Source: Salinicola tamaricis | GTDB taxonomy: Bacteria > Pseudomonadota > Gammaproteobacteria > Pseudomonadales > Halomonadaceae | Direction: 5' to 3' | DNA: 64,000 nucleotides | NCBI RefSeq assembly: GCF_003006155.1 | Contig: NZ_CP023559.1 | Location: 744,001-808,000 of the forward strand | Part shown: positions 1 to 9,702 of the stretch, in pieces | Layout of the letters: every line of letters starts with the position of its first letter | Numbering within the stretch: position 1 is the first letter of the stretch | The notes under the pieces: generated by a model | Seen by the model: only the letters and a program-made list of their open reading frames with translations | What the model was told of the DNA's origin: nothing | Databases searched by the model: none | Translations under genes and position numbers: made by a program

Positions 1-194
1 TCCATCCACCACCAGCCGGCGGGGATGGCGGCGGCAATCAGCACCGGCGCGGCGCTGGTAAGGCCGCGCCGCAGCGTGACCAGCCCGGCGACCGCGGCGC
101 TGAACCAGAACAGCCAGGGCACCAGCGCCGTCAGCGCTGCCACCCCTACCGCCTGCGGCGTACCGCGCATGATCCAACGGGCCAGTCCCAGCAT
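1..194 (-). CDS. DUF2232-like integral membrane protein, C-terminus cut by window edge
   Basis: The reading frame begins with ATG at 194 after a GAGG-type ribosome-binding site and runs off the left edge. The 64 visible residues are almost entirely hydrophobic, with two predicted membrane segments (an LTALVPWLFW stretch, then APVLIAAAIPAGWWW), separated by a short Arg-rich turn. It lies 29 bp downstream of rpsR. In Halomonas-type genomes and their relatives a DUF2232/YybS-like membrane protein commonly sits between rpsR and rplI. The assignment rests on that position and on hydrophobicity, not on a motif; function is unknown. Confidence 0.55.
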   Translation of the reverse strand, partial: MLGLARWIMRGTPQAVGVAALTALVPWLFWFSAAVAGLVTLRRGLTSAAPVLIAAAIPAGWWWM

Positions 195-223
195 GACGCC
201 TCGCTATGGTTGTCCGGGCCGGA

Positions 224-452
224 TTACTGGTGGCTGTCGGAGTACGGCAGCAGTGCCAGGTAGCGCGCGCGCTTGATGGCGGTAGACAGCTGACGCTGGT
301 AACGCGCCTGGGTACCGGTAATACGGCTGGGAACGATCTTGCCGGTTTCGGTGACGTAGGCTTTCAGCGTATCGATGTCTTTGTAGTCGATGTACTTCAC
401 GCCTTCGGCGGGTGAAGCGGCAGAACTTACGACGACGGAAAAAACGTGCCAT
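224..452 (-). CDS. rpsR: 30S ribosomal protein S18 (one-base frameshift)
   Basis: The start reads [13 protein letters not shown], the canonical S18 N-terminus, and the end reads [16 protein letters not shown], both typical. Between them the frame is broken after residue 14: an extra C in an ACCCGCC run (about 413-417 on the plus strand, GGG where GG is expected) shifts the frame. Removing it restores a normal 75-residue S18. S18 binds 16S rRNA together with S6 in the small-subunit platform. Because the gene is essential and single-copy, the shift is almost certainly a sequence error. It is co-transcribed with rpsF, 23 bp upstream. Confidence 0.93.
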
Positions 453-475
453 GTGAGTCTCTCCTCGAGCAGTGA

Positions 476-889
476 TCAGTTGTCTTCGGTAGCGGTTTCG
501 GAACGCTCGGAACGCTCACGGTCGCCACGCTCGGAGGACTTGTCGTCACGACGACGGCTGCCCTTGTCGTCGGCCGGCTTCATCATCGGCGATGCTTCGG
601 TGACGGCTTCCTTGTTGCGCACGATCATGCTGCGGATGATGGCGTCGTTGAAGCGGAAGATGTTCTCGATCTCGTCGAGGGTCTCGCCGCTGCACTCGAC
701 GTTCATCAGCACGTAGTGCGCCTTGTGGATCTTGTTGATCGGGTAGGCCAGGTGGCGACGACCCCAATCTTCGAGACGATGCACGGTGCCGCCGTTTTCG
801 GTGACGAGGCTGGTGTAGCGCTCGACCATGGCCGGAACCTGCTCGCTCTGGTCCGGGTGGACCATGAACACGATTTCGTAGTGACGCAT
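476..889 (-). CDS. rpsF: 30S ribosomal protein S6
   Basis: This 137-residue protein opens with [18 protein letters not shown] and contains the S6 core ([26 protein letters not shown]). The C-terminal 35 residues are a highly charged Arg/Asp/Glu/Ser tail (positions about 103-137), longer than in E. coli and as seen in other halophilic gammaproteobacteria. The start is set by AAAGGAGCTAAC immediately upstream. S6 forms a dimer with S18 in the 30S platform. It is first in the rpsF-rpsR cluster. The nearest good promoter lies about 195 bp upstream (see 1084-1112), leaving a long leader. Confidence 0.96.
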   Translation of the reverse strand: MRHYEIVFMVHPDQSEQVPAMVERYTSLVTENGGTVHRLEDWGRRHLAYPINKIHKAHYVLMNVECSGETLDEIENIFRFNDAIIRSMIVRNKEAVTEASPMMKPADDKGSRRRDDKSSERGDRERSERSETATEDN

Positions 890-1047
890 GTTAGCTCCTT
901 TCGGTTTGGCAGCTTCTGCGGGGTGATCGCGGTCACGCGCACCGCGAGAGAAGCAAGGAGTCGATTCCGGATCGCGCAAGCCCGCCACGCGCCGGATATT
1001 CGGACCTGTGAACGCCTCGCCGCTCCGTTGCCGGAACGCGCGAGCGC

Positions 1048-1065
1048 GGCTCTGCGAGCAGAGCC
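1048..1065 (-). promoter_or_regulatory. Hairpin in the rpsF leader RNA
   Basis: Arms GGCTCTGC and GCAGAGCC form a perfect 8-bp stem with a two-base centre, just downstream of the predicted rpsF transcription start. The leader of about 180 nt is long for a ribosomal-protein gene. S6:S18 leader RNAs are known autoregulatory elements in many bacteria. I could not identify the conserved CCG-containing bulge with confidence, so only the hairpin and leader length are claimed. Confidence 0.35.
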
Positions 1066-1083
1066 TGCCCACAGAACCGCGTA

Positions 1084-1112
1084 ATTGTAGAGATCGAGGC
1101 GACCATGCGCAA
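1084..1112 (-). promoter_or_regulatory. Predicted sigma-70 promoter of rpsF-rpsR
   Basis: On the minus strand a TTGCGC -35 box (1107-1112) and a TACAAT -10 box (1084-1089) are separated by 17 bp. This is the best match in the 335-bp gap between rlmB and rpsF. It would start transcription near 1077, about 190 nt before the rpsF start codon. Confidence 0.5.
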
Positions 1113-1224
1113 CCGCCGATTGCCCTGGTGTCGGCAAAGATAGCGGACCGGAGATGGCACATCGAAGAGAGGGTACAGCGGCGATGTACGTTACCGAGAC
1201 CCGCTGATGCAGCGGGAATCGGCC

Positions 1225-2041
1225 TCAGCCGCGGGCGGCGTGGCGCTGGCGTACCACCTCGAATAGACACACACCGGCGGCGACGGAAACGTTGAGACTG
1301 GTCACCTGCCCCTGCATCGGCAGCTTGACCAGCGCATCGCACGCCTCCCGGGTGAGGCGCCGCATGCCCTTGCCCTCGGCGCCCATCACCAACGCGCAGG
1401 GGCCGCTGAAATCGGCCTCGAACAGCAGCGTGTCGGCCTCGCCGGCGGTGCCGGTGATCCACACCCCCTGCTGCTTGAGCTTCTCCAGGCAGCGCGCCAG
1501 GTTGGTCACCTGGAACACCGGCACGCTCTCCGCCGCGCCGCAGGCGACCTTGCGCACCGTGGCATTGAGCGGCGCCGACTTGTCCTTGGGCACGATCACT
1601 CCGTGCACGCCGGCGGCATCGGCACTGCGCAGACAGGCACCGAGGTTGTGCGGATCGGTGATGCCATCGAGGATCAGCAGCAGCGGTGGCGTCTCTCCCT
1701 GCCACTGCTCCAGCCGCCACCACAGCGCGTCCATTCTCGGCCACCAGCGGCGGACAGAACGACCACCCCTGGTGCGCCGCCGGCCCCGACAGCGCATCGA
1801 GTACCTCGCGCGTGACCCGCTTCAGCTCGCAGCCGGCGGCATGCGCCTGGGCCAGCAGGTCGTCGAGACGCTGCTCGGCATGCCCCTGCTGGACCCACAG
1901 CACCCGCGGCGGCTGCTCACGCGCGAACAGCGCACGGACCGCGTGCACCCCATAGACCGGCTCGAGACCGTCGGGGGTGCGAGGGCGCTCCGGCGCCGGC
2001 CGCGACTTGCGCGGCCGTTCGCGCTGGGGACCGCGGGCCAT
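1225..2041 (-). CDS. rlmB: 23S rRNA Gm2251 2'-O-methyltransferase RlmB (frameshifted)
   Basis: This is a SpoU/TrmH-family methyltransferase that modifies G2251 in the peptidyl-transferase P loop. The N-terminal substrate-binding part ([15 protein letters not shown], then [16 protein letters not shown]) is in one frame. The SPOUT core is in another: [20 protein letters not shown] (motif 1), [15 protein letters not shown] (motif 2) and [14 protein letters not shown] (motif 3, knot). The switch lies between about 1735 and 1775, probably one lost or gained base. Its ATG overlaps the rnr stop as ATGA, implying translational coupling, as in other proteobacterial rnr-rlmB pairs. Confidence 0.93.
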
Positions 2042-4462
2042 CAGCGCTTACCGCGCCGCGGCCCGCGCGAGCGGCGCTGGCCGCCGCCGCTGTTGTCGTC
2101 ACCGCCCTGGCGCTCACGCTTGCCCGGGCGCTGCTTGCGCTTGCGCGCCCCCTGTTCGGCAGATGCCTCGCTGGCGCCGCCCTCGGGCTTGCGCGGCGCG
2201 GCGTCTTGCGGTGGCGCGGTGCGGCATCGGCGAGATCGAAATCGATCTTGCGATCGTCGAGGTCGACCCGCGCCACGCGCACGGTGACGCCCATCGCCCA
2301 GACGATAGGCGACGCCGCTGCGCTCACCCTTGAGGGGTTGCTTCTCCGCCTCGTAGTGGTAGTAGTCGGAGGGCAGCGAGGTGACATGCACCAGCCCCTC
2401 GACGTAGACGTCATCGAGGCGTACGAAGATCCCGAACTGGGTCACCGAAGCGATAGTGCCCTCGTAGGTCTCGCCCACCTTGTCGGAGAGGAACTCGCAC
2501 TTGAGCCAGTCGGTGACGTCGCGGGTGGCGTCATCGGCACGCCGCTCGGTCATCGAGCAGTGCTCACCCAGCTCCATCATCTGCTCGAAGGTGTAGGGGC
2601 ACCAGGTGGTCGGCTTCTCCACCGGCGCGCCCTCGGCGCGCATCACCGTCTGCGTCTGGCGCGGGCCGCGGATCACCGACCGGATGGCGCGATGCACCAG
2701 CAGGTCGGGGTAGCGCCGGATCGGCGAGGTGAAGTGCGCATAAGCCTGATAGGCGAGACCGAAGTGCCCCTCGTTGTGCGGCGAATAGACCGCCTGGCTC
2801 ATCGAACGCAGCATCACGGTCTGGATGATGTCGGCATCGGGGCGATCCTTGATCACCTCGCGCAGCGCCTGGTAATCCTTGGGCGACGGGTCATCACCGC
2901 CGCCAAGGGTCAGACCCAGTTCGCCGAGGAACACCCGCAGGTTTTCCAGCCGCTCGCTGGCCGGCGGCTGGTGCACGCGGTAGAGCGCCGGCAGATCGTG
3001 CTTGTCGAGGAAGCGCGCGGTGGCCACGTTGGCCGCCAGCATGCACTCCTCGATCAGCTTATGAGCGTCGTTACGCGTCCGCGGCACGATCTTCTCGATC
3101 TTGCGCTCGTCGTTGAAGACGATCTGGGTTTCGGTGGTCTCGAAGTCGATCGCCCCGCGTACCTCACGAGCCTGGCGCAGCACCTTGTAGAGCGCGTGCA
3201 GGTTCTCCAGCGACGGCACCAGCTCGTGGTAGCTCTCGCGTAGCGCCTGCCCTGCCTCACTGTCGCCCTCGTGCAGCATGGTGCCGACGTCGGTGTAGGT
3301 GAGGCGGGCGTGGGAGCGGATCACCGCCTCGTAGAACTTGTAGCGGCTGATATTACCGCTCTGCGAGATGTTCATCTCGCACACCATGGTCAGGCGATCG
3401 ACGTGCGGGTTGAGCGAGCAGAGGCCGTTGGAGAGCAGCTCAGGCAGCATCGGTACCACCTGCCCGGGGAAGTAGACCGAGTTGCCACGCACGTAGGCTT
3501 CGCTGTCGAGCGCGCTGCCACCGCGCACATAGTGGGAAACGTCGGCGATGGCGACGATCAGCTTCCAGCTGCCGGACTTGGTCTTCCACGCGCACACCGC
3601 GTCGTCGAAGTCCTTGGCATCCTCGCCGTCGATGGTGACCAGCGGCGTATCGCGCAGATCGATGCGCGCGCGCTTGTCCTCCTCCAGGACCTCGGCGGAT
3701 ACCGGCGATCTGCTGATCCACCTCGGGCGGGAACTCTGCCGGAATATCGTGGGTGCGGATGGCGATATCGATCTCGAGGCCCGGGTCCATGCGCTCCCCG
3801 AGCACCTCGACCACCTCGCCCACCGGCTGCTGACGGGTCTCCGGCTGGCGGGTGATATTGACCGAGACGATCTGCCCATCCTTGGCGCCCTGGCTAGCGC
3901 TGTGCGGGATGATCACTTCCTGGCTGATGCGCGAATTCTCGGGAATCAGCACCGCGAACTCAGGGGAATTCTGGCGGAAGACACCGACCAGCGTCTGGGT
4001 GTTGCGCGCCAGCACCTCGACGATGGTGGCTTCGTCACGCCCGCGCCGGTCGCGGCCACTGACCCGGGCCAGCACCATGTCACCGTCGAACACGCGGCGC
4101 ATCTGACGCGGCGGCAGCACCAGGTCGGGCTTGCGGCCATCATGGCGAATCAGAAAGCCCATGCCGTCACGGTGGCCCTGGACGCGCCCCTTGATCAGGT
4201 CGAGCTTGTCGATCAGCGCATAGGCACCCTTGCGATCGCGCAGAATCTGGCCGTCGCGCTCCATCGCGGCGAGACGACGACGCACCGCTTCCAGCTGGTT
4301 GTCGTCCTCGAGCCCGAGCATTGCGCTCATGTTCTCATGGGTGATCGGCTTGCCGTACTCCTCGAGCCGGGCGAGCAGGTACTCGCGGCTGGGTACGGGA
4401 TTGTCATATTTTTCAGCTTCACGAGCCGCGTGCGGATCGTCGTCCAACGTCCAATGAGTCAT
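2041..4462 (-). CDS. rnr: Ribonuclease R (about three frameshifts)
   Basis: This 3'-to-5' exoribonuclease degrades structured RNA. Visible in order are an N-terminal helix-turn-helix/cold-shock region ([25 protein letters not shown]), the RNB catalytic domain with the acidic cluster [14 protein letters not shown], the conserved [16 protein letters not shown], an S1 domain ([22 protein letters not shown]) and a basic Arg/Lys/Gly-rich tail. Frame changes occur near 3700, near 2300 and near 2215, after which the frame of the C-terminal tail resumes. All domains are present, so these look like sequence errors. A promoter is visible at 4543-4571; rlmB follows with an ATGA overlap. Confidence 0.93.
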
Positions 4463-4542
4463 GCAGCCATCGTCCTTGCTTCAGGGTGGGAGTCACGCGG
4501 CGGGCGGCAATTGCCGTTATTTACTTTATGGGTCATGCGTCA

Positions 4543-4571
4543 AGTATAGCGGTCACGCCTCTCCGACCCAA
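4543..4571 (-). promoter_or_regulatory. Predicted promoter of rnr-rlmB
   Basis: On the minus strand TTGGGT (4566-4571) and TATACT (4543-4548) are 17 bp apart, giving a start site about 70 nt before the rnr ATG at 4462. Confidence 0.5.
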
Positions 4572-4715
4572 CCACCGGCGGCATTGCAAGCGTGCGGAAC
4601 TGCCGACGGCATCCAGCCCCCGCCGTGATTGCAGCCCGAGAAAGCCCCTGGCGATAGCGGTTTACGCCGCTGAAAGGCACCGGCAAGAGATCGTGAAAGG
4701 TTTGTCGACAAGGGC

Positions 4716-4743
4716 TTGCATTCGATCGCAGAGTCGGTATATA
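4716..4743 (+). promoter_or_regulatory. Predicted promoter of the tRNA-Leu operon
   Basis: TTGCAT (4716-4721) and TATATA (4738-4743) are separated by 16 bp. The -10 box lies 12 bp before the first tRNA base, a typical stable-RNA arrangement. Confidence 0.6.
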
Positions 4744-4755
4744 CACCGCGCCTTG

Positions 4756-4842
4756 GCCCAGATGGCGGAATTGGTAGACGCGCTAGCTTCAGGTGCTAGT
4801 GTCCTTACGGACGTGGAGGTTCAAGTCCTCTTCTGGGCACCA
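4756..4842 (+). tRNA. tRNA-Leu(CAG), copy 1
   Basis: This 87-nt class II tRNA has a long variable arm. The acceptor GCCCAGA pairs with TCTGGGC and is followed by an encoded ACCA end. The anticodon loop is CTTCAGG (anticodon CAG, reading CUG) and the T-loop is GTTCAAG. The body is nearly identical to the E. coli leuP/Q/V type. It is first of three tandem copies. Confidence 0.97.
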
Positions 4843-4891
4843 TCGAGGTCGTCGACGCGACGATCATCGAGGTAGACAGGGCCAGGATCGA

Positions 4892-4978
4892 GCCCGGATG
4901 GCGGAATTGGTAGACGCGCTAGCTTCAGGTGCTAGTGTCCTTACGGACGTGGAGGTTCAAGTCCTCTTCCGGGCACCA
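4892..4978 (+). tRNA. tRNA-Leu(CAG), copy 2
   Basis: The central body matches copy 1, with an altered but compensated acceptor stem (GCCCGGA with TCCGGGC) and an encoded CCA. It lies 49 bp after copy 1, with no promoter of its own visible. Confidence 0.97.
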
Positions 4979-5007
4979 ATCTCGATCCCGCGCAGCAAGC
5001 ATGACAA

Positions 5008-5094
5008 GCCCAGGTGGCGGAATTGGTAGACGCGCTAGCTTCAGGTGCTAGTGTCCTTACGGACGTGGAGGTTCAAGTCCTCTCCTGGGCACCA
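5008..5094 (+). tRNA. tRNA-Leu(CAG), copy 3
   Basis: It has the same body and anticodon CAG, with acceptor GCCCAGG paired with CCTGGGC and encoded CCA. It lies 29 bp after copy 2. The acceptor differences among the copies all keep pairing, so the three arose by tandem duplication and remain functional. Confidence 0.97.
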
Positions 5095-5840
5095 CGCTGT
5101 CATGCTTCACACGATGTGATGTTTTTGCGGGACACCCCCTGTCCTCGCTGCAATTTCCCCTAGATTGTCCCGTGAGTCTTGGACCGAGAACTGTCTGGAT
5201 CAGGCTTGGCGTAGGCGTTTTTGCGTCTTTCGCTGGCGTTCTGGACGACGACGCCTTGAGCATCCATTTTCTCCTCACGCGCCTCTGACTCGCACGCTCT
5301 CACCGCTCGATCCCTTCCCTTTCCGCTCCATCGCTCTCTTCTTGGGCATTGGCTCATGGCCTGCCTGCGCGCTTCGTCTATCTGTTCCTCCATCCTTCTC
5401 TTCGCGACCCGCGCCCTGCTGACCGCACCCTGCTTTGTACGCATCTCACGCATCGCCGACACGTCCACGCGGCGCTCCCGCCGACCCTTCTGGTTATTAG
5501 ACGTAATGATTATGGATCATAACTAATTTCTTGCGGATACTCGCCTCGCACGTCGCTGCTGTGCATCTGGATGAAGATCGCACCGGCGGCGAATCTGGCC
5601 GAGTGATGCTGTTCACCGGCCTGGCTCCTCCATCCGCGCCCTTGCCGGAGACAACCATGCCAAAAACAACAAGGCAAAAAACTGCCGCTCTGCGCTCCTA
5701 TCGAGCCACCAACCGCTATCATGGGGTGAACGCTTCGGGCTCTGCGCCGTGTCGCGCCCTGCTCCCGCACGCCGGGCGGGGCACTCGGTCGGGGCCCGGT
5801 ACTGTCTCGCTCTCTCTACGCCAGGCCCGATCCCGCGCGC
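5095..5840. other. Gene-poor 746-bp stretch between tRNA-Leu genes and marR
   Basis: No convincing gene is present. A minus-strand frame at 5160-5468 (102 residues, GTG start, highly charged; a possible internal ATG nearby) is the only candidate, and its composition does not resemble a known family. Base composition is visibly less GC-biased than the flanks, with an AT-rich patch at about 5500-5525 (TTATTAGACGTAATGATTATGG) just where a promoter for the downstream cluster could lie. The region should hold the tRNA operon terminator and the regulatory region of marR, but I cannot assign them exactly. Confidence 0.5.
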
Positions 5841-6299
5841 ATGACTTCCGACGCCCCAGCTTCCCCCGATACGCTCGACCAGTCGCGCCTGACGCGTCTG
5901 CTCGGGTTTCGCATCACCCGCGCAGAGCTGCGCATACGCCGTTTGTTCCTGGAGTGCATGGCACGTTTCGAGCTCAAACCGGTGGACTATTCGCTGCTGG
6001 TACTGGTGGATGCCAACCCGGGCGTCAATCAGCGCCAGCTGGCCGAGGTACTGGACGTCTCGCCGCCCAATCTGGCCATCGTGGTGGCGCGGCTGATGAA
6101 GCGCGAACTACTGCGCCAGGTTCGCGGCCAGCAGGATCGACGCATGCAGCACCTGCATTTGACGACCGCGGGCAAGCAGTTACTCGACGAGACCGAGCTC
6201 GCGGTCAGCGAGATGGAAGCGCGGCTGCTGGACAGCCTCGGACCCACGCACGGGGAGGCGCTGCTGGCGGCGCTGGCGCGGCTCGAACATCTGGCCTGA
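5841..6299 (+). CDS. MarR-family transcriptional regulator, probable regulator of the ferulate cluster
   Basis: This 152-residue protein has the MarR winged-helix layout: a dimerisation helix at the N-terminus, NPGVNQRQLAEVLDVSPPNLAIVVARL as the helix-turn-helix (about residues 63-90), a basic wing (VRGQQDRRMQHLHLT) and a C-terminal dimer helix. It is intact. MarR-type repressors FerC (Sphingobium SYK-6) and FerR (Pseudomonas) respond to feruloyl-CoA and sit beside fer genes. Its place at the head of a feruloyl-CoA pathway makes the same job likely here. That ligand assignment is inference from context. Confidence 0.85.
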   Translation: MTSDAPASPDTLDQSRLTRLLGFRITRAELRIRRLFLECMARFELKPVDYSLLVLVDANPGVNQRQLAEVLDVSPPNLAIVVARLMKRELLRQVRGQQDRRMQHLHLTTAGKQLLDETELAVSEMEARLLDSLGPTHGEALLAALARLEHLA

Positions 6300-6302
6300 C
6301 CC

Positions 6303-7303
6303 GTGCAGTCCGGGCACTGCTGGGCCTGGCGCTGACTCTCGCCGCGGGGCTGGTACTCATCCCGCAGGTACTCATCCCGCAGGCCGACGCCCAGTCGATG
6401 CCGCAGACAGTGCAGCTACGCGCCGGCATGAACACCGGTGGCACCAGCTTCATGGATGGCTTCGGCCGCCTCGGGCCGGGCTGGACCTACATTCAGTATG
6501 CGCGCCTGTCACACCTCGATGCGATCAAGGATGCCAGCGGCGACGACTCACCCGCCTTCCGTGATCCGCAGATCGACTCCACCGCGCTGATCACCCAGTT
6601 CGCCTATACCTCGCCCTACCGTCTGTGGGGTGGATGGCTAGGCTTCACCGCCCTGGTGCCGCTGGTCAATCTGCATGCCTCCTTCGCCGACGACAGCCCC
6701 GTCACCCTGCGCGACAACGGCTTCGGGCTGGGCGACATCACCTTTGGCCCCTATCTGCAGATGGCGCCGGTCATGCGTCAGGGGCGACCGGTCTTTTCAC
6801 AGCGTTTCGAATTCGACGTGATCGCCCCGGTGGGCAAGTTCGATCGTGACCGTGCTCTCAACCCCGGCGATGGCTACTGGTCGATTCTTCCCAACTGGGC
6901 GATCACCGTCCTGCCCACCCCGGCGTGGGAAATCAGCGCTCGCTTCAACTATCTGTATAACTTCGAGACCGACCGCGCCGGGGCTCCGCCGACCATCCCC
7001 GGCTTCGAGTTCGACAACGGCCAAGCCGGGGATGCCGCCTGGGTCAACCTCGCCAGCTCCTACGCCGTCAACGACAAGCTACGCCTGGGCATCAACGGCT
7101 TCTACCTGCGCCAGTTGAGCGACAACCGCACCAATGGCGAGCGCGTGGCCGATTCCCGCCAGACCCTGCTCTATCTGGGGCCGGGCGGTTCCTATCGCTT
7201 CGACGCCGACAACCTGCTCAACGTCAATCTCTACTTTCCGCTGAAGGTCGAGAACACCGCCGCCGGCAACAGCCTCAACCTGCAGTTCGTCCACAGTTTC
7301 TAA
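6303..7303 (+). CDS. MetA-pathway (phenol degradation) type outer-membrane protein
   Basis: The frame ending at 7303 encodes about 330 residues: a hydrophobic signal segment (ALLGLALTLAAGLVLIPQ), then repeated amphipathic strands with aromatic ends and a terminal QFVHSF, typical of beta-barrels ending in Phe. It resembles the MetA-pathway-of-phenol-degradation/SphA-like transporter family, which often accompanies aromatic catabolic genes. No good start codon is in frame near the signal peptide; GTG at 6303 is out of frame, so the start is uncertain and a frameshift there is likely. A 15-bp tandem duplication lies in the signal region. It probably imports an aromatic substrate. Confidence 0.7.
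6353..6382 (+). repeat. 15-bp tandem duplication in a signal-peptide coding region
   Basis: GTACTCATCCCGCAG occurs twice head to tail (6353-6367 and 6368-6382), giving VLIPQVLIPQ in the protein and keeping the frame. Confidence 0.9.
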
Positions 7304-7336
7304 GACGCGATCACGCCATCGCGCAGGAGTCGAGAC

Positions 7337-8101
7337 ATGCAACTCTACGGCAAGACAGTGGTGGTCACCGGCGTCGCCTCGGGTATCGGTAACGAAGTGG
7401 CGCGTCTGGCGCGCTTCACGGCGCCCGGGTGATCGGGGTCGACCGCCATCCGGTCGACATGACCCTGGACGCCTTTCACCAGGCCGATCTGAGCGATCCG
7501 CAGGCGATAGACGCACTCGTCGCGGCACTGCCCGCACGCCTCGACGGGCTGGCCATATCGCCGGAGTACCCGGCACCGCCGATCCGGCGCTGGTGGCAAG
7601 GGTCAACTATCTGGGTCTGCGCCATCTGAGCCAGGCGCTGCTGCCGCGGCTCACCGGCGGCAGCGTGGTCAATGTCGCCTCGATCCTCGGCGCCGCCTGG
7701 CCCGAGCGCCTGGCAGTCCATCGCGCCCTCGCCGACACCCCCGACTTCGCCGCCGGCGAGCAGTGGCTGGCAGCGCATCCAGTGCCCGCCGCGAAAGCTG
7801 CTATCAGTACTTCAAGGAGGCGCTGATCGTGTGGAGTGCACGCTGCGCGCAGCCCTGGTTCTCAAGCCACGACGTGCGCGTCAACTGCGTCGCCCCAGGG
7901 CCGGTATTCACCCCCATCCTGGACGATTTCGTCACCATGCTCGGCCCCGAACGCGTCGCTGCGGATGCCGGCAAGATGAAGCGCCCGGCGTTCGCCGACG
8001 AGGTGGCCGAGGGGATCGTGTTCCTGCTCTCCGACGCCGCGCGCTGGATCAACGGCGCCAATCTACCCATCGACGGCGGCCTGGCGGCCACCGCCCTGTG
8101 A
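7337..8101 (+). CDS. CalA-like coniferyl-alcohol dehydrogenase, SDR family (three frameshifts)
   Basis: This short-chain dehydrogenase of about 255 residues matches the coniferyl-alcohol dehydrogenase group. It shows VVVTGVASGIGNEVA (NAD-binding glycine motif), DRHP (acidic end of beta-2), IAGVPGTADP (the NAG-type motif), SVVNVASILG and the catalytic Tyr-Lys in CYQYFKEAL. The shifts are near 7413, near 7553 (a lost A in GCCAATATC) and near 7791 (a lost C in GCCCGC); each is repaired by one base. It would oxidise coniferyl alcohol to coniferyl aldehyde. It lies between the porin-like gene and vdh. Substrate is inferred from similarity and context. Confidence 0.8.
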
Positions 8102-8126
8102 TCCCTCATACTCCTGGAGAGACCTC

Positions 8127-9594
8127 ATGAGCGATACCCCGACCCGATTTCCCGACCCCACGCGCTGGCACGCCAAGCTGTTCGACGGTGACTGGACCGA
8201 GGCAGCCGCTACCCTCGAGGTGATAGAACCCGGCACCGGCATGCCACTGCATACGGTGGGCAAGGCCGATGCTGCCACCGTCATCCGCGCGGTGGATCAG
8301 GCCAAGGAGGCCCAGCGTGCCTGGGCCGCCACCCCTCCCCGGGAACGCGCCGCGGTGTTCCATCGCGCTGCCGCGCTGCTCGAAGCGCAGGCGCCCGCCA
8401 TAGCCAGCCTGATCGCCCGCGAGACAGGAGCGATCCTGCCCAAGGGCGAGCACGAGGTGCGCGAGGCGATCGTGCTGCTGCAGCGCGCCGCCGCCATGCC
8501 GCTGCAGGCGACCGGTCAGGTGCTGCCGAGCGAGCCCGGACGCCTGAGCCTGGCACGTCGCCTGCCGCTCGGCGTGGTCGGCGTGATCTCGCCGTTCAAC
8601 TTCCCGCTGGTGCTGTCGCTACGCTCGGTGGCACCGGCGCTGGCCGTGGGCAACGCGGTGGTGATCAAGCCCGACCCGCGCACGCCCTACGCCGGCGGTT
8701 TCGTGATCGCCGAGGTCTTGAGCGCCGCCGGCCTGCCCAAGGGGCTCTTGCACGTGCTGCCGGGGGATGCCGAGGCCGGCCAGGCGCTGGTCGAGGCGCC
8801 GGGCGTACCGATGATCGCCTTCACCGGCTCCACCGCCGCCGGGCGCCGGATCGGCGAGTTGGCGGGGCGCCATCTCAAGAAGGTATCGCTGGAGCTGGGC
8901 GGCAAGAATTCACTGATCGTGCTCGACGACGCCGACCTCGACCAGGCGGTGTCGGCGATCGCCTTCGGCGCTTACTTCCACCAGGGCCAGATCTGCATGG
9001 CCACGGCCGCGTGCTGGTCCAGCGCCGCCTGGCCGCGGCGCTGACCGAGCGTCTGGCCGAGAAAGCGCGCCAGCTGCCGGTGGGCGACCCGGCCAAGAAC
9101 ACGGTGGCGCTGGGGCCGATCATCGACCAGCGCCAGCTCGATCACGTCAAGGCGATCGTCGATGACAGCGTCGCCGCCGGTGCAGTGCTCGAAGCCGGCG
9201 GCACCCACGAGGGGCTGTTCTACGCCGCCCACCGTGCTCTCCAACGTACGCCCGGGTATGCGTGCCTTCGACGAGGAGATCTTCGGCCCGGTGGCCACGT
9301 GGTCGTCTTCGACGACGACGACGAGGCCGCAGCGTTGGCCAACTCAACCGACTACGGCCTTTCCCGGGGATTCTCTCGGCCTCGGTGGGACGCGCCATGG
9401 CGCTGGGCGACAAGCTCCACACCGGGCTTCTGCACATCAACGACCAGACCGTCGCCGACGAGGTGGTCAACCCCTTCGGCGGCACCGGCAGCTCGGGCAA
9501 CGGCACTAGCGTCGGCGGCCCCGCCGACTGGGAGCAATACACCCACTGGCAGTGGGTCACGCTCAAGGAGACGCCACCGAGCTACCCATTCTGA
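8127..9594 (+). CDS. vdh: Vanillin dehydrogenase, aldehyde dehydrogenase family (about four frameshifts)
   Basis: This NAD(P)-dependent aldehyde dehydrogenase is about 485 residues long. The first frame holds SPFNFPLVLSLRSVAPALAV, FTGSTAAGR (cofactor loop), LELGGKNSL (general-base Glu) and HQGQICMAT (nucleophile Cys). Later pieces give VRPGMRAFDEEIFGPV and DQTVADEVVNPFGGTGSSGNG, both characteristic of vanillin/benzaldehyde dehydrogenases. Shifts lie near 9004 (lost C in GCCACCGGC), 9230, 9297 and 9365. In the pathway it oxidises vanillin to vanillate. It starts 25 bp after the dehydrogenase gene, with GGAGAG upstream. Coniferaldehyde is a plausible second substrate. Confidence 0.88.
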
Positions 9595-9702
9595 ACGCGG
9601 CCGCGGCGCCGCTGGCCGAACTACACCCGTCACCTTTCCGCTGCCCCCGTCGCGCCCTTCTGGCGCATGTCCAGCTCACTATCCGACTCGCGAGGTTTTG
9701 CC

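Noticed and set aside
476..2041. A single protein joining the RlmB N-terminus to ribosomal protein S6
   Set aside because: The frame is continuous only because rlmB is frameshifted; rpsF has its own ribosome-binding site and canonical length, and the middle segment is non-homologous.
4756..5094. Three regularly spaced near-identical units, as in a CRISPR array
   Set aside because: Each unit folds as a tRNA-Leu with encoded CCA.
5531..7303. A single 590-codon plus-strand frame spanning the marR region and the MetA-type protein
   Set aside because: Its first 250 codons overlap marR in another frame and look like random translation; only the last 330 codons resemble a protein family.
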